Shown here: positions 1 through 5,618 of the stretch, piece by piece
Position numbering within the stretch: the first letter of the stretch is position 1
Layout of the letters: every line of letters begins with the position of its first letter
Assembly: GCA_028691625.1 (NCBI GenBank)
Contig: JAQUYZ010000142.1
Coordinates: 1-5,618, forward strand
Source: Eubacteriales bacterium
Lineage (GTDB): Bacteria; Bacillota; Clostridia; Peptostreptococcales; Anaerovoracaceae
Direction: 5' to 3'
Length of the DNA: 5,618 bases
Made by a program: the position numbers and the translations under genes
The notes under the pieces: model-generated
Databases searched by the model: none
What the model was told of the DNA's origin: nothing
Seen by the model: the letters and a program-made list of their open reading frames with translations, nothing else

Positions 1-3
1 TAC

Positions 4-34
4 TGATGTGGCGTTCGTACAGAAAGCCACATCA
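4..34 (+). repeat. Perfect 9-bp inverted repeat (RNA hairpin) at the left edge
   Basis: TGATGTGGC at 4-12 is the exact reverse complement of GCCACATCA at 26-34, with a 13-nt spacer. In RNA this gives a 9-bp stem with a 13-nt loop. The sequence just after it (35-48) is T-rich but broken by G, A and C, so it is not a clean intrinsic terminator tail. It may be the 3' end structure of a gene lying to the left (a TGA stop in one frame sits at 4-6), or the first element of the livH leader. The inverted repeat is seen directly; its role is inferred. Confidence 0.6.
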
Positions 35-45
35 ATTGACTTGTT

Positions 46-118
46 GTTAGGTTTGAAGTTTCAGTCCTTATATCTGGGACCCATTTATGAGGCTTGAGAT
101 TTCAAACTTAACCTTTTT
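46..118 (+). terminator. Long hairpin followed by a T-run; terminator or attenuator upstream of livH
   Basis: The arms are 46-72 and 86-112. Of 27 opposed positions 26 can pair (five as G-U) and only T65/C93 is a mismatch. The apical loop (73-85) contains TGGGACCCA, itself nearly self-complementary. The right arm is followed by CTTTTT (113-118), the layout of a Rho-independent terminator on the + strand, although the stem is longer and more A/U-rich than usual. It lies 48 nt before the livH start. It may end transcription of an upstream gene, or act as a partial stop that lowers transporter expression relative to that gene. No T-box motif or other riboswitch signature was recognised in it. 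Structure is read from the sequence; function is inferred. Confidence 0.6.
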
Positions 119-147
119 CATCGAAAATTGACGATTTATTTTATTTA

Positions 148-157
148 AGGAGAGGAG
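148..157 (+). promoter_or_regulatory. Ribosome binding site for livH
   Basis: Two overlapping-register Shine-Dalgarno cores, AGGAG at 148-152 and AGGAG at 153-157, precede the ATG at 166. The second has 8 nt of spacing and supports that start over the in-frame ATG at 175. I found no convincing -35/-10 pair between the hairpin and this site. Confidence 0.75.
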
Positions 158-165
158 AAATTCGG

Positions 166-1068
166 ATGACCATTATGGACTTCCCGACTTTCATGCAGCA
201 GGTGGTAAACTCCCTGTCCCTTGGAAGCTTATACGCATTGCTGGCAATAGGATATACGATGGTTTACGGTATCCTGAGATTGATCAACTTTGCCCACGGT
301 GATATTTTCATGCTGGGCGCTTATTTTGCATTCTATGCAATTACAATCTTCACACTGCCCTGGTATCTGGCATTTCCGGTTGCAATTATATTTACCGTTC
401 TGTTCGGTATCATCCTGGAGCGTTTTGCTTACAGACCGCTGAGAAATTCCCCGAGAATTGCGATCATGATCTCCGCCATCGGCGCGTCCTATTTAATTGA
501 AAATCTCGGTGTTATGATCTTCGGCGGACGTCCGGAGGCATTTCCGACGATTCAATTATTCAACCAGATTTTCAGCATCGGCAGCGTGAAGGTTTCAGGG
601 GTTTCCCTGCTGATTCCTATCGTTACACTGGTTGTGCTGCTGGTACTGTTTTATGTGATCAATAAGACAAAGACCGGAATGGCGATGCGTGCGGTATCAA
701 AGGATTATGAAGCTGCAAGGCTTATGGGGGTCGACGTAAATACCATAATCACAATAACCTTCGGGATCGGTTCGGGGCTGGCCGCAGTCGGAGCGATTTT
801 GTGGGGCATGAAGTATCCGCAATTAATTCCGCTTATGGGACTGATGCCCGGATTAAAGTGCTTTATCGCTGCGGTCATCGGAGGAATCGGTGATGTGAGA
901 GGTGCGGTGATCGGCGGTTTTATTCTGGGATTTGGTGAAATCATGCTCGTTGCATTTATTCCGGATCTTTCCGGTTACCGTGATGCTTTTGCTTTTGTCG
1001 TTTTGATTCTTGTCCTGCTGATCAAACCATCCGGAATCATGGGCAAAGCAACCGTAGAGAAAGTGTAG
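166..1068 (+). CDS. livH: Branched-chain amino acid ABC transporter permease LivH
   Basis: Inner-membrane permease of a LIV/HAAT-family ABC importer (BPD_transp_2 family). It pairs with LivM to form the translocation channel. The 300-residue product is of usual LivH length and almost wholly hydrophobic, with about eight membrane segments (roughly residues 15-38, 46-62, 66-84, 97-118, 146-165, 194-213, 230-260 and 274-288). The family hallmark GYTMVYGILRLINFAHG is at 29-45. The EAA-like cytoplasmic loop that docks on the ATPase is near 176-205 (AVSKDYEAARLMGVD), and the C-terminus has KPSGIMG at 287-293. The ATG at 166 is chosen for its Shine-Dalgarno site. The stop abuts the livM start region, which suggests translational coupling. 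The substrate is probably leucine, isoleucine or valine, but related systems carry other amino acids, urea or amides, and the permease does not settle this. Confidence 0.95.
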   Translation: MTIMDFPTFMQQVVNSLSLGSLYALLAIGYTMVYGILRLINFAHGDIFMLGAYFAFYAITIFTLPWYLAFPVAIIFTVLFGIILERFAYRPLRNSPRIAIMISAIGASYLIENLGVMIFGGRPEAFPTIQLFNQIFSIGSVKVSGVSLLIPIVTLVVLLVLFYVINKTKTGMAMRAVSKDYEAARLMGVDVNTIITITFGIGSGLAAVGAILWGMKYPQLIPLMGLMPGLKCFIAAVIGGIGDVRGAVIGGFILGFGEIMLVAFIPDLSGYRDAFAFVVLILVLLIKPSGIMGKATVEKV

Positions 1069-1077
1069 GTGAGCGGG

Positions 1078-2208
1078 ATGAAAAGCAAAGAAAGAAGACG
1101 CAGAGACAGTATGCTCACCGCAATCGCCATCGTTATCATCGGTGTGCTGCTGTTTCTCGCAAACATGTTTATGGACAACTACCAGCTAAGAATCTTGAAT
1201 CTTAGCGGAATTTATATCATTTTATCCCTCTCCATGATTTTAATTAATGGATTCCTGGGATTGTTTTCCCTCGGACACGCGGGTTTTATGGCAATCGGAG
1301 CATATACCGTAGCACTGCTTACGACGCCTCCAATGGCAAAGCAGATGAACTATTATCTGGATCCGATCGTTCCATGGCTAGCTGAAACAGAGTGGTCCTT
1401 CCTCCCCGCGATCCTGCTGGGCGGTGTGCTGGCTGCAATTGCAGGCTTTCTGATCGGGGCGCCGGTACTTCGGCTGAGAGATGATTATCTGGCGATCGCT
1501 ACCTTGGGATTTGCGGAAATCATCCGTATTGTATTTACAAACCTGCAGAGCGTCACCAACGGTTCCCTTGGACTGAAGGGCCTGCCTGAAATTGAAATTG
1601 AAATTCCGCTGCCCTTGATCGGTTTTACGCTGAATCTGAGTGCTTGTATCTGGATTGCCGCAATCATTACCATACTCTTTATGGTAAGACTGGTAAACGG
1701 CAGCTACGGTAAGGCATTTAAGGCGATCAGAGAAGATGAAATTGCTGCGGAAGCAATGGGGATCAATGTGTTTAAACATAAGCTGCTTGCATTTGTCATC
1801 GCAAGCTTCTTCGCCGGTGTCGGAGGAGCCTTCCTTGGAAATATTATGGGAACCGTAGACCCGCTGATGTTCCGGTTCTTATTGACTTATAATATCGTAT
1901 TGATCGTTGTATTCGGCGGAATCGGAAGCCTGACCGGAGGCGTACTGGCAGCCATCGTCATTACCGCGGCTATGGAACTTCTCCGCTTTCTGGACAGCAG
2001 CTTTGATATGGGACCGATTGCGGTTTCAGGCATCCCGGGACTGCGGATGGTGGTCTTTTCGCTGCTGCTGATGTTTATTATCATATTTAAGCCGCGAGGA
2101 ATTATGGGTGTCAGGGAATTTTCGTGGCAATGGCTCATTGAACTGCCGCAAAGTATCAAAAACAGCTCCTTTGGAAGAAAAAAGCTGAGAAAGGATGTGA
2201 GTAAATAA
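1078..2208 (+). CDS. livM: Branched-chain amino acid ABC transporter permease LivM
   Basis: Second channel subunit of the importer, partner of LivH. From the ATG at 1078 the product has 376 residues. It has a basic N-terminus (KERRRR), several membrane segments, the hallmark GLFSLGHAGFMAIGAY (61-76), LRLRDDYLAIATLGFAE (131-147), TNGSLGLKGLP (160-170), the EAA-type ATPase-docking loop (about 216-240, AIREDEIAAEAMG) and a C-terminal KPRGIMG (338-344). LivM normally carries this longer loop between early and late membrane segments, which separates it from LivH. Start choice: an in-frame GTG at 1069 directly follows the livH stop and would add three residues. I prefer ATG 1078 because AGGTGA (1067-1072), a good match to the 16S tail, lies 5 nt upstream. 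The stop overlaps the livG start as TAATG. A triple EI repeat at 171-176 is a minor oddity. Confidence 0.94.
   Translation: MKSKERRRRDSMLTAIAIVIIGVLLFLANMFMDNYQLRILNLSGIYIILSLSMILINGFLGLFSLGHAGFMAIGAYTVALLTTPPMAKQMNYYLDPIVPWLAETEWSFLPAILLGGVLAAIAGFLIGAPVLRLRDDYLAIATLGFAEIIRIVFTNLQSVTNGSLGLKGLPEIEIEIPLPLIGFTLNLSACIWIAAIITILFMVRLVNGSYGKAFKAIREDEIAAEAMGINVFKHKLLAFVIASFFAGVGGAFLGNIMGTVDPLMFRFLLTYNIVLIVVFGGIGSLTGGVLAAIVITAAMELLRFLDSSFDMGPIAVSGIPGLRMVVFSLLLMFIIIFKPRGIMGVREFSWQWLIELPQSIKNSSFGRKKLRKDVSK
1588..1605 (+). repeat. Three tandem GAAATT hexamers inside livM
   Basis: GAAATT occurs three times in perfect tandem and in frame, encoding Glu-Ile three times in the loop after the TNGSLGLKG motif. 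It is a short in-frame microrepeat that could change length by slippage without breaking the frame. No function is implied. Confidence 0.6.
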
Positions 2209-3008
2209 TGTCCTTGCTTAGAACAGAGAATATGACGATGCGCTTCGGCGGCGTTGTTGCCGTATCGGATTTAAACGTTCATCTTGATAAAAATGAGATT
2301 ATCGGTTTGATCGGGCCGAACGGAGCAGGAAAAACGACTGCTTTTAACATGATTTCCGGGGTCTATAAGCCTACAGTCGGGAAAATCATACTTGGAAAAG
2401 AAGAGGTGCAGGGCGGTCAGACAGTCACGGTGGAAAAGGATATCACAGGAATGAAGCCAAGCGCGATCACCAAGCTGGGAATCGCCAGAACCTTCCAGAA
2501 CATCCGGCTGTTCAAAGAGCTTTCCGTACTGGAAAACGTCGTGATTGCAAACCACTTGAGACTGGAGTCCAACTGGGTGTCCTCCGTTGTGAGAACACCG
2601 GACTATACGAAAAAGGAAACAGCAATGTACGATAAATCCATGGCCTTATTGGAAAAGGTCGGATTGGCAGAGCTGAAGGATGAAAAATCCTACTCCTTGC
2701 CATATGGGATGCAGCGCCGCCTGGAGATCGCAAGAGCCCTGGCTACCAAGCCGCATATTCTATTGCTGGACGAACCTGCGGCCGGTATGAATCCACAGGA
2801 GTCCGACGAGTTGATGCGTTTTATCGGAAAAATCAGAGATGAGTTCGATCTTTCCATATTGATGATTGAGCATCATATGCAGCTGGTTATGGGGATCTGC
2901 GAGAGGATTTACGTATTGGATTACGGGATCACCATCGCGGAAGGAAATCCTTATGAGATCCAAAACAATCCGAAGGTGATTGAAGCATATTTGGGGGTGG
3001 ATGATTAA
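2208..3008 (+). CDS. livG: Branched-chain amino acid ABC transporter ATP-binding protein LivG
   Basis: Cytoplasmic ATPase subunit that powers the importer together with LivF. The 266 residues include Walker A GPNGAGKT (36-43), the Q-loop in ARTFQN (Q97), the signature region LPYGMQRRLEIARAL (164-178), Walker B HILLLDEP (183-190, catalytic Glu189), the D-loop AAGMNP, the switch His222 in MIEHHM, and the LivG-type C-terminal tail ending IEAYLG. The degenerate YG-type signature is normal for LivG, although the usual YGQQ reads YGMQ here. Compared with the usual LivG layout there appear to be about 12 extra residues (about 64-78) between the second beta strand and DITGMKPSAI. The ATG overlaps the livM stop (TAATG), and AAAGGAT lies about 11-12 nt upstream, so coupled translation is likely. 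Identification as LivG rather than LivF rests on the GIARTFQNIRLF block and the tail. Confidence 0.95.
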   Translation: MSLLRTENMTMRFGGVVAVSDLNVHLDKNEIIGLIGPNGAGKTTAFNMISGVYKPTVGKIILGKEEVQGGQTVTVEKDITGMKPSAITKLGIARTFQNIRLFKELSVLENVVIANHLRLESNWVSSVVRTPDYTKKETAMYDKSMALLEKVGLAELKDEKSYSLPYGMQRRLEIARALATKPHILLLDEPAAGMNPQESDELMRFIGKIRDEFDLSILMIEHHMQLVMGICERIYVLDYGITIAEGNPYEIQNNPKVIEAYLGVDD

Positions 3009-3712
3009 TGTTGGAAATAAAAGACTTGCAAGTCCATTATGGTGGAATACATGCCCTGAGAGGCATCAGCCTGAATGTTGAAGACGGCAAGATTATCTCC
3101 CTCATTGGCGCAAACGGAGCCGGAAAGAGCACAACGCTCAAGGCGATCATGGGATTGGTGCCCAAAACAGCCGGCTCAGTGCTCTATGACGGAAAAGATA
3201 TCTCACAGGATAAAACGAGAGACATTGTAAAGAACGGGTTGATTCTTACGCCGGAAGGCAGAAGAGTTTTCCCCGACCTTACGGTAGATGAAAATATTGC
3301 CCTTGGTGCATATACGAGAAATGACAGAGCGGGGGTTGCCAAAGACAGGAAATGGGTATTTGAATTGTTTCCCCGCCTCGAGGAAAGAAAATGGCAGGCA
3401 GCAGGAACCCTTTCCGGAGGAGAGCAGCAGATGCTTGCGGTAGCCCGTTCTCTCATGGGAAAACCGAAGCTCTTGATGATGGATGAACCTTCCCTTGGTC
3501 TGGCACCTCTGATCGTAAAAAGCATCTTCTCTATTATAAGAGAAATCAATCAGGCGGGAGTCAATGTGCTTCTGATTGAGCAGAATGCAAAAGCAGCCCT
3601 TGAAATATCAGATTACGGATATGTAATGGAGACGGGAGTGATCACCATTTCCGGCACCGGAAAGGATCTGCTTGTCAACGATCAGGTCAGGAAGGCTTAT
3701 CTGGGAGAGTAG
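3008..3712 (+). CDS. livF: Branched-chain amino acid ABC transporter ATP-binding protein LivF
   Basis: Second cytoplasmic ATPase of the importer, expected to pair with LivG. The 234-residue length is typical of LivF. Visible motifs are Walker A GANGAGKST (34-42), TPEGRRVFPDLTVDENI (81-97) where Glu83 occupies the Q-loop position, the signature LSGGEQQ (135-141), Walker B LLMMDEP (155-161, catalytic Glu160), the D-loop SLGLAP, and LLIEQNA (188-194), where Gln192 stands at the usual switch-histidine position. The Glu and Gln substitutions are characteristic of the LivF branch rather than signs of decay. The ATG overlaps the livG stop as TAATG, with the G-rich GGGGTGG (2994-3000) as a probable ribosome site. 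A 70-nt non-coding gap follows, holding only a weak imperfect hairpin. Confidence 0.95.
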   Translation: MLEIKDLQVHYGGIHALRGISLNVEDGKIISLIGANGAGKSTTLKAIMGLVPKTAGSVLYDGKDISQDKTRDIVKNGLILTPEGRRVFPDLTVDENIALGAYTRNDRAGVAKDRKWVFELFPRLEERKWQAAGTLSGGEQQMLAVARSLMGKPKLLMMDEPSLGLAPLIVKSIFSIIREINQAGVNVLLIEQNAKAALEISDYGYVMETGVITISGTGKDLLVNDQVRKAYLGE

Positions 3713-3771
3713 ACGGAAGGGCTTTTGCGGCAATGCGTAAGGCTTACAACCGCGTTAGGAAAACAGATCTT

Positions 3772-3775
3772 GGAG
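3772..3775 (+). promoter_or_regulatory. Ribosome binding site for the binding lipoprotein
   Basis: GGAG lies 7 nt before the ATG at 3783. Upstream, the same frame is closed by stops at 3738-3740 (TAA) and 3756-3758 (TAG), with no other good start between, so this ATG is well fixed. Confidence 0.65.
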
Positions 3776-3782
3776 AAGAACG

Positions 3783-4985
3783 ATGCAAAAGAAACAGAAA
3801 CAAACTGCAGCAATTGTCCTGCTCATATTCCTATTTACAACCTTATTTTCAGGCTGTACCACGCTGAACAACTTTGCGGACACCTTTTTGACAACAGATA
3901 CACAGGATACGGAAGTGATCAGGATCGGCGTGTTCGAACCGCTATCCGGAAAAGAGAAGGAGCATGGTGAATTGGAATTGCGTGGAATTGAGCTTGCTCA
4001 CGAACTGTATCCGGAGATCCTCGGCAAAAATGTGGAGCTGGTGTATGCGGATAATAAATCCGATATTGATGTAGCTGCTTCCGCCGCGCAGGACCTGGTT
4101 AACAAGAAAGTATCCGTCGTTCTGGGAAGTCATGGGAGTACGCTTTCCCTGGTGGGCGGGGAGTATTTTGCCGATGCGAAGATTCCCGCCATCACCATTA
4201 CTTCGACAAATCCCCTTGTGACGAGCAGCAGTGAATATTCCTTCCGGACCTGCTTCGTAGAATCCTTCCAGGGTGTGGCACTGGCCAAGTATACTGTAGA
4301 ACAGATCGGGACAAGCAAGGCTGCGATATTCAGGGATGCGGAGGACGATTACGCTGCAGCCGTTTCACAGACCTTTACGGACAAGATGGTTCAGCTGACC
4401 GGTGATGTCAATGCAATTTCCAAAACTGTCGAGTATACCTCCGCAAGGAAGGATTTTAAGAAGCCGCTGCAGCAGGCCAAGGATTCCGGAGTTAACGTCG
4501 TACTTCTGGCCAGTAAAAATTCCGATGCGATCAGAATTATGCAGCAGGCGGAGGAAATGAAAATTGAGCTGCTGTTTCTCGGTACCGACAAATGGGAAAA
4601 TGAGGACTTCCTGAAGGAAGGCGGAACTGCGGCTGAAGGAGCGGCCTTCTCTACCTACTTTGACCCTGAGGCGGGGATCACGGAAAATACTGAGGTATTT
4701 TTAAAGGCCTACAGGGAAAAATACGGAGAGGATGCGGAACCTCCGGATGATGCCGCCCTTGGATTTGACGCATATCTTCTTGCCATCAATGCCATCGGCT
4801 CGGCAGGAACATCAGTGGACGGAGACGCGATTCGCGCCCGGCTGGCGGCCACGAAGAACTTTCCCGGGGCGTCCGGAAACATTACCTTTGACGGGAACGG
4901 AGATCCGATTAAATCCGTAGCGATTAAGACCATAATAAATGGTAAATTTATTCATATAGATACAGTTGAGCCTGCATGGCAATAA
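3783..4985 (+). CDS. ABC transporter substrate-binding lipoprotein, Leu/Ile/Val-binding (Peripla_BP_6) family
   Basis: Extracellular solute receptor of the importer. The 400 residues start with a lipoprotein signal peptide: basic MQKKQKQ, a hydrophobic core, and the lipobox LFSGC with Cys25 as the lipidation site. An acidic, threonine-rich linker follows (26-45). The type I binding-protein fold begins at IRIGVFEPLSG (46-56) and HGELELRGIELAHELYP. The first lobe has LGSHGSTLS (114-122) and ITITSTNP (137-144), which in this family line the pocket and hold the ligand's amino-acid group. The C-terminal half includes a GFDAYLLAINAI helix and a NITFDGNGDPIK block, both typical of LivJ/LivK-like receptors. 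Its place just after livF makes it the likely receptor for this transporter. The ligand is not readable from sequence: branched-chain amino acids are the default, with other amino acids or amides possible. A 5' binding-protein gene left of the window may also exist. Confidence 0.93.
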   Translation: MQKKQKQTAAIVLLIFLFTTLFSGCTTLNNFADTFLTTDTQDTEVIRIGVFEPLSGKEKEHGELELRGIELAHELYPEILGKNVELVYADNKSDIDVAASAAQDLVNKKVSVVLGSHGSTLSLVGGEYFADAKIPAITITSTNPLVTSSSEYSFRTCFVESFQGVALAKYTVEQIGTSKAAIFRDAEDDYAAAVSQTFTDKMVQLTGDVNAISKTVEYTSARKDFKKPLQQAKDSGVNVVLLASKNSDAIRIMQQAEEMKIELLFLGTDKWENEDFLKEGGTAAEGAAFSTYFDPEAGITENTEVFLKAYREKYGEDAEPPDDAALGFDAYLLAINAIGSAGTSVDGDAIRARLAATKNFPGASGNITFDGNGDPIKSVAIKTIINGKFIHIDTVEPAWQ

Positions 4986-4990
4986 GGAGG
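4984..4990 (+). promoter_or_regulatory. Strong ribosome binding site for nfu
   Basis: AAGGAGG overlaps the stop codon (TAA, 4983-4985) of the lipoprotein gene and lies 6 nt before the ATG at 4997. It fixes the Nfu start and suggests strong initiation on the same transcript. Confidence 0.85.
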
Positions 4991-4996
4991 AAAAAC

Positions 4997-5218
4997 ATGG
5001 AACCAAATATCAAAGCGGCAATTGAAACCATTCGCCCATTTTTGCAGAGAGACGGCGGAGACGTGGAATTTGTGGAATACACAGCAGATAAAATCGTGAA
5101 GGTAAAGCTGCAGGGCGCCTGCCAAGGCTGTCCGGGCGCACAGGCAACGCTGAAGGGCGTGATTGAAAAAATTCTTAAGGAGCAGTATCCGGAGATCGCC
5201 GGAGTAGAATCCGTATAG
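4997..5218 (+). CDS. NifU C-terminal-domain (Nfu-type) iron-sulfur cluster protein
   Basis: A 73-residue stand-alone NifU C-terminal domain. Proteins of this family bind a labile [4Fe-4S] cluster, usually between two subunits, and pass it to target enzymes in the cytoplasm. Family marks are RPFLQRDGGDVEFVEY (13-28), the cluster-binding CxxC in LQGACQGCPGAQATLKGVIE (Cys42 and Cys45), and the C-terminal PEIAGVESV. The length is complete for the single-domain form; there is no N-terminal scaffold (IscU-like) or A-type domain as in NifU or NfuA. The start is set by a strong AAGGAGG. It lies 11 nt after the lipoprotein gene and 13 nt before the capA-like gene, so it probably shares their transcript. 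A role in amino-acid transport is not expected from its family. Confidence 0.93.
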   Translation: MEPNIKAAIETIRPFLQRDGGDVEFVEYTADKIVKVKLQGACQGCPGAQATLKGVIEKILKEQYPEIAGVESV

Positions 5219-5231
5219 GGAGCACCTTTTC

Positions 5232-5618
5232 ATGAAAAAATACTATATTACATTGGCAGTATTAATCTTAGCGGTGGGACTATGGATCATACTCCCACCA
5301 CTTTTACATGAAGACGAAGAGGAACCGGCCGTTATTCCACCCCAGCAAACGGCGGAGGAGCAGGAGGAAGCGGTTTCCCTTCTCCTATCCGCAGTAGGCG
5401 ATGTGATGGTCCATAAGCCGCAGATCCCCGCACAATACGACAGTGAAACCGAAACCTATAATTTTGACAACAATTTCGAATACGTAAAAAAATATCTTGA
5501 AAGAGCAGACCTCGCTTTATGCAATCTTGAGACCACCTTTGCCGGGGTAAATTATACGGGCTATCCCGTATTCAACGCGCCGGAAAGCTTGGCAGACGCA
5601 TTGAAAAAAGCCGGCGTT
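5232..5618 (+). CDS. CapA/PgsA-family (poly-gamma-glutamate synthesis-type) protein, 5' part only
   Basis: The reading frame is open from ATG 5232 to the window edge, giving 129 residues of a longer protein. AGGGAG (5217-5222) lies 9 nt upstream. Residues 1-25 form one membrane anchor or uncleaved signal (MKKYYITLAVLILAVGLWII); 26-48 is a Glu/Pro/Gln-rich spacer. From about 49 the CapA metallophosphatase-like domain (PF09587 type) begins: LSAVGDVMVHKPQ (52-64, with Asp57 and His61 as probable metal ligands), ADLALCNLETTFAG (92-105, Asn98 and Glu100), then YPVFNAPESLADALKKAGV at the edge. Founding members take part in poly-gamma-glutamate capsule synthesis or export, but many family members are of unknown function, so the substrate is open. 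The domain would sit outside the membrane. The C-terminal part, with further metal-binding residues, is not visible. Confidence 0.88.
   Translation, partial: MKKYYITLAVLILAVGLWIILPPLLHEDEEEPAVIPPQQTAEEQEEAVSLLLSAVGDVMVHKPQIPAQYDSETETYNFDNNFEYVKKYLERADLALCNLETTFAGVNYTGYPVFNAPESLADALKKAGV

Noticed and set aside
36..73. Promoter-like elements TTGACT (36-41) or TTGTTA (44-49) with TTATAT (68-73)
   Set aside because: The spacings (26 and 18 nt) and weak matches are poor, and the -10 candidate lies inside the hairpin arm. A second TTGACG at 128-133 would put its -10 in the ribosome site.
2..97. A frame open for 31 codons from the left edge to TGA at 95-97, possibly the end of an upstream gene
   Set aside because: It would run through both hairpins, and its translation resembles no family I recognise. 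The length is within chance expectation and the hairpins explain the region better.
1..165. T-box or other known amino-acid riboswitch in the leader
   Set aside because: No T-box consensus (AGGGTGG-ACCGCG type) is present, and the leader is too short for a full T-box element within the window.
1378..1779. 133-codon open frame on the minus strand opposite livM
   Set aside because: It lies wholly inside a clear livM gene, its composition is not protein-like (rich in Gln, Arg, Cys and His), and no family is recognisable. Shadow frame.
3581..3583. Gln192 in place of the switch histidine in LivF, seemingly a broken ATPase
   Set aside because: The EQNA form is characteristic of the LivF family, and all other catalytic motifs, including Walker B Glu160, are intact.
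3713..3782. Possible terminator between livF and the lipoprotein gene (GCGG 3727-3730 with CCGC 3750-3753, inner GTAAG/CTTAC)
   Set aside because: The stem is short and interrupted, the inner palindrome has a one-base centre, and no T-run follows. Too weak to call.
3725..3970. 81-codon frame overlapping the start of the lipoprotein gene, and a 44-codon frame from ATG 3733
   Set aside because: Both are out of frame with the lipoprotein gene and overlap its signal peptide region; neither has a recognisable domain or a good ribosome site.

Overview
This window holds a nearly complete branched-chain-amino-acid-type (LIV/HAAT) ABC transporter operon, all on the + strand. It has two membrane permeases (livH, livM), two ATPases (livG, livF) and a lipoprotein substrate-binding protein. 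A short stand-alone NifU-C-domain (Nfu) protein follows, and then the first 129 codons of a CapA/PgsA-family metallophosphatase-fold protein that runs off the right edge. The genes are packed tightly, with two TAATG stop/start overlaps and gaps of 9 to 70 nt, so livH to capA could form one transcription unit.

The organism looks like a Gram-positive anaerobe of the Bacillota, probably class Clostridia. The solute receptor is a lipoprotein, ribosome binding sites are strong (AAGGAGG before the Nfu gene, AGGTGA before livM), base composition is moderate, and the CapA-like protein has a single N-terminal membrane anchor. This is inference from style; nothing here fixes a genus.

Layout: 1-165 is a non-coding leader with two inverted repeats in a row. 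The second is a very long hairpin (27 positions per arm, 26 paired when G-U is allowed) followed by TTTTT, and looks like a terminator or attenuator. livH (166-1068), livM (about 1078-2208), livG (2208-3008) and livF (3008-3712) form the transporter core. A 70-nt gap then leads to the binding lipoprotein (3783-4985), nfu (4997-5218) and the partial capA-like gene (5232 to the edge).

How the genes work together: the lipoprotein would capture an amino acid or similar small molecule outside the membrane and deliver it to the LivH-LivM channel, driven by ATP hydrolysis in LivG-LivF. The Nfu protein (iron-sulfur cluster carrier) and the CapA-like protein have no known role in this transport; their position may reflect shared transcription only. 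I see no clear new system. The leader hairpins and the unusual downstream neighbours are the most interesting points.
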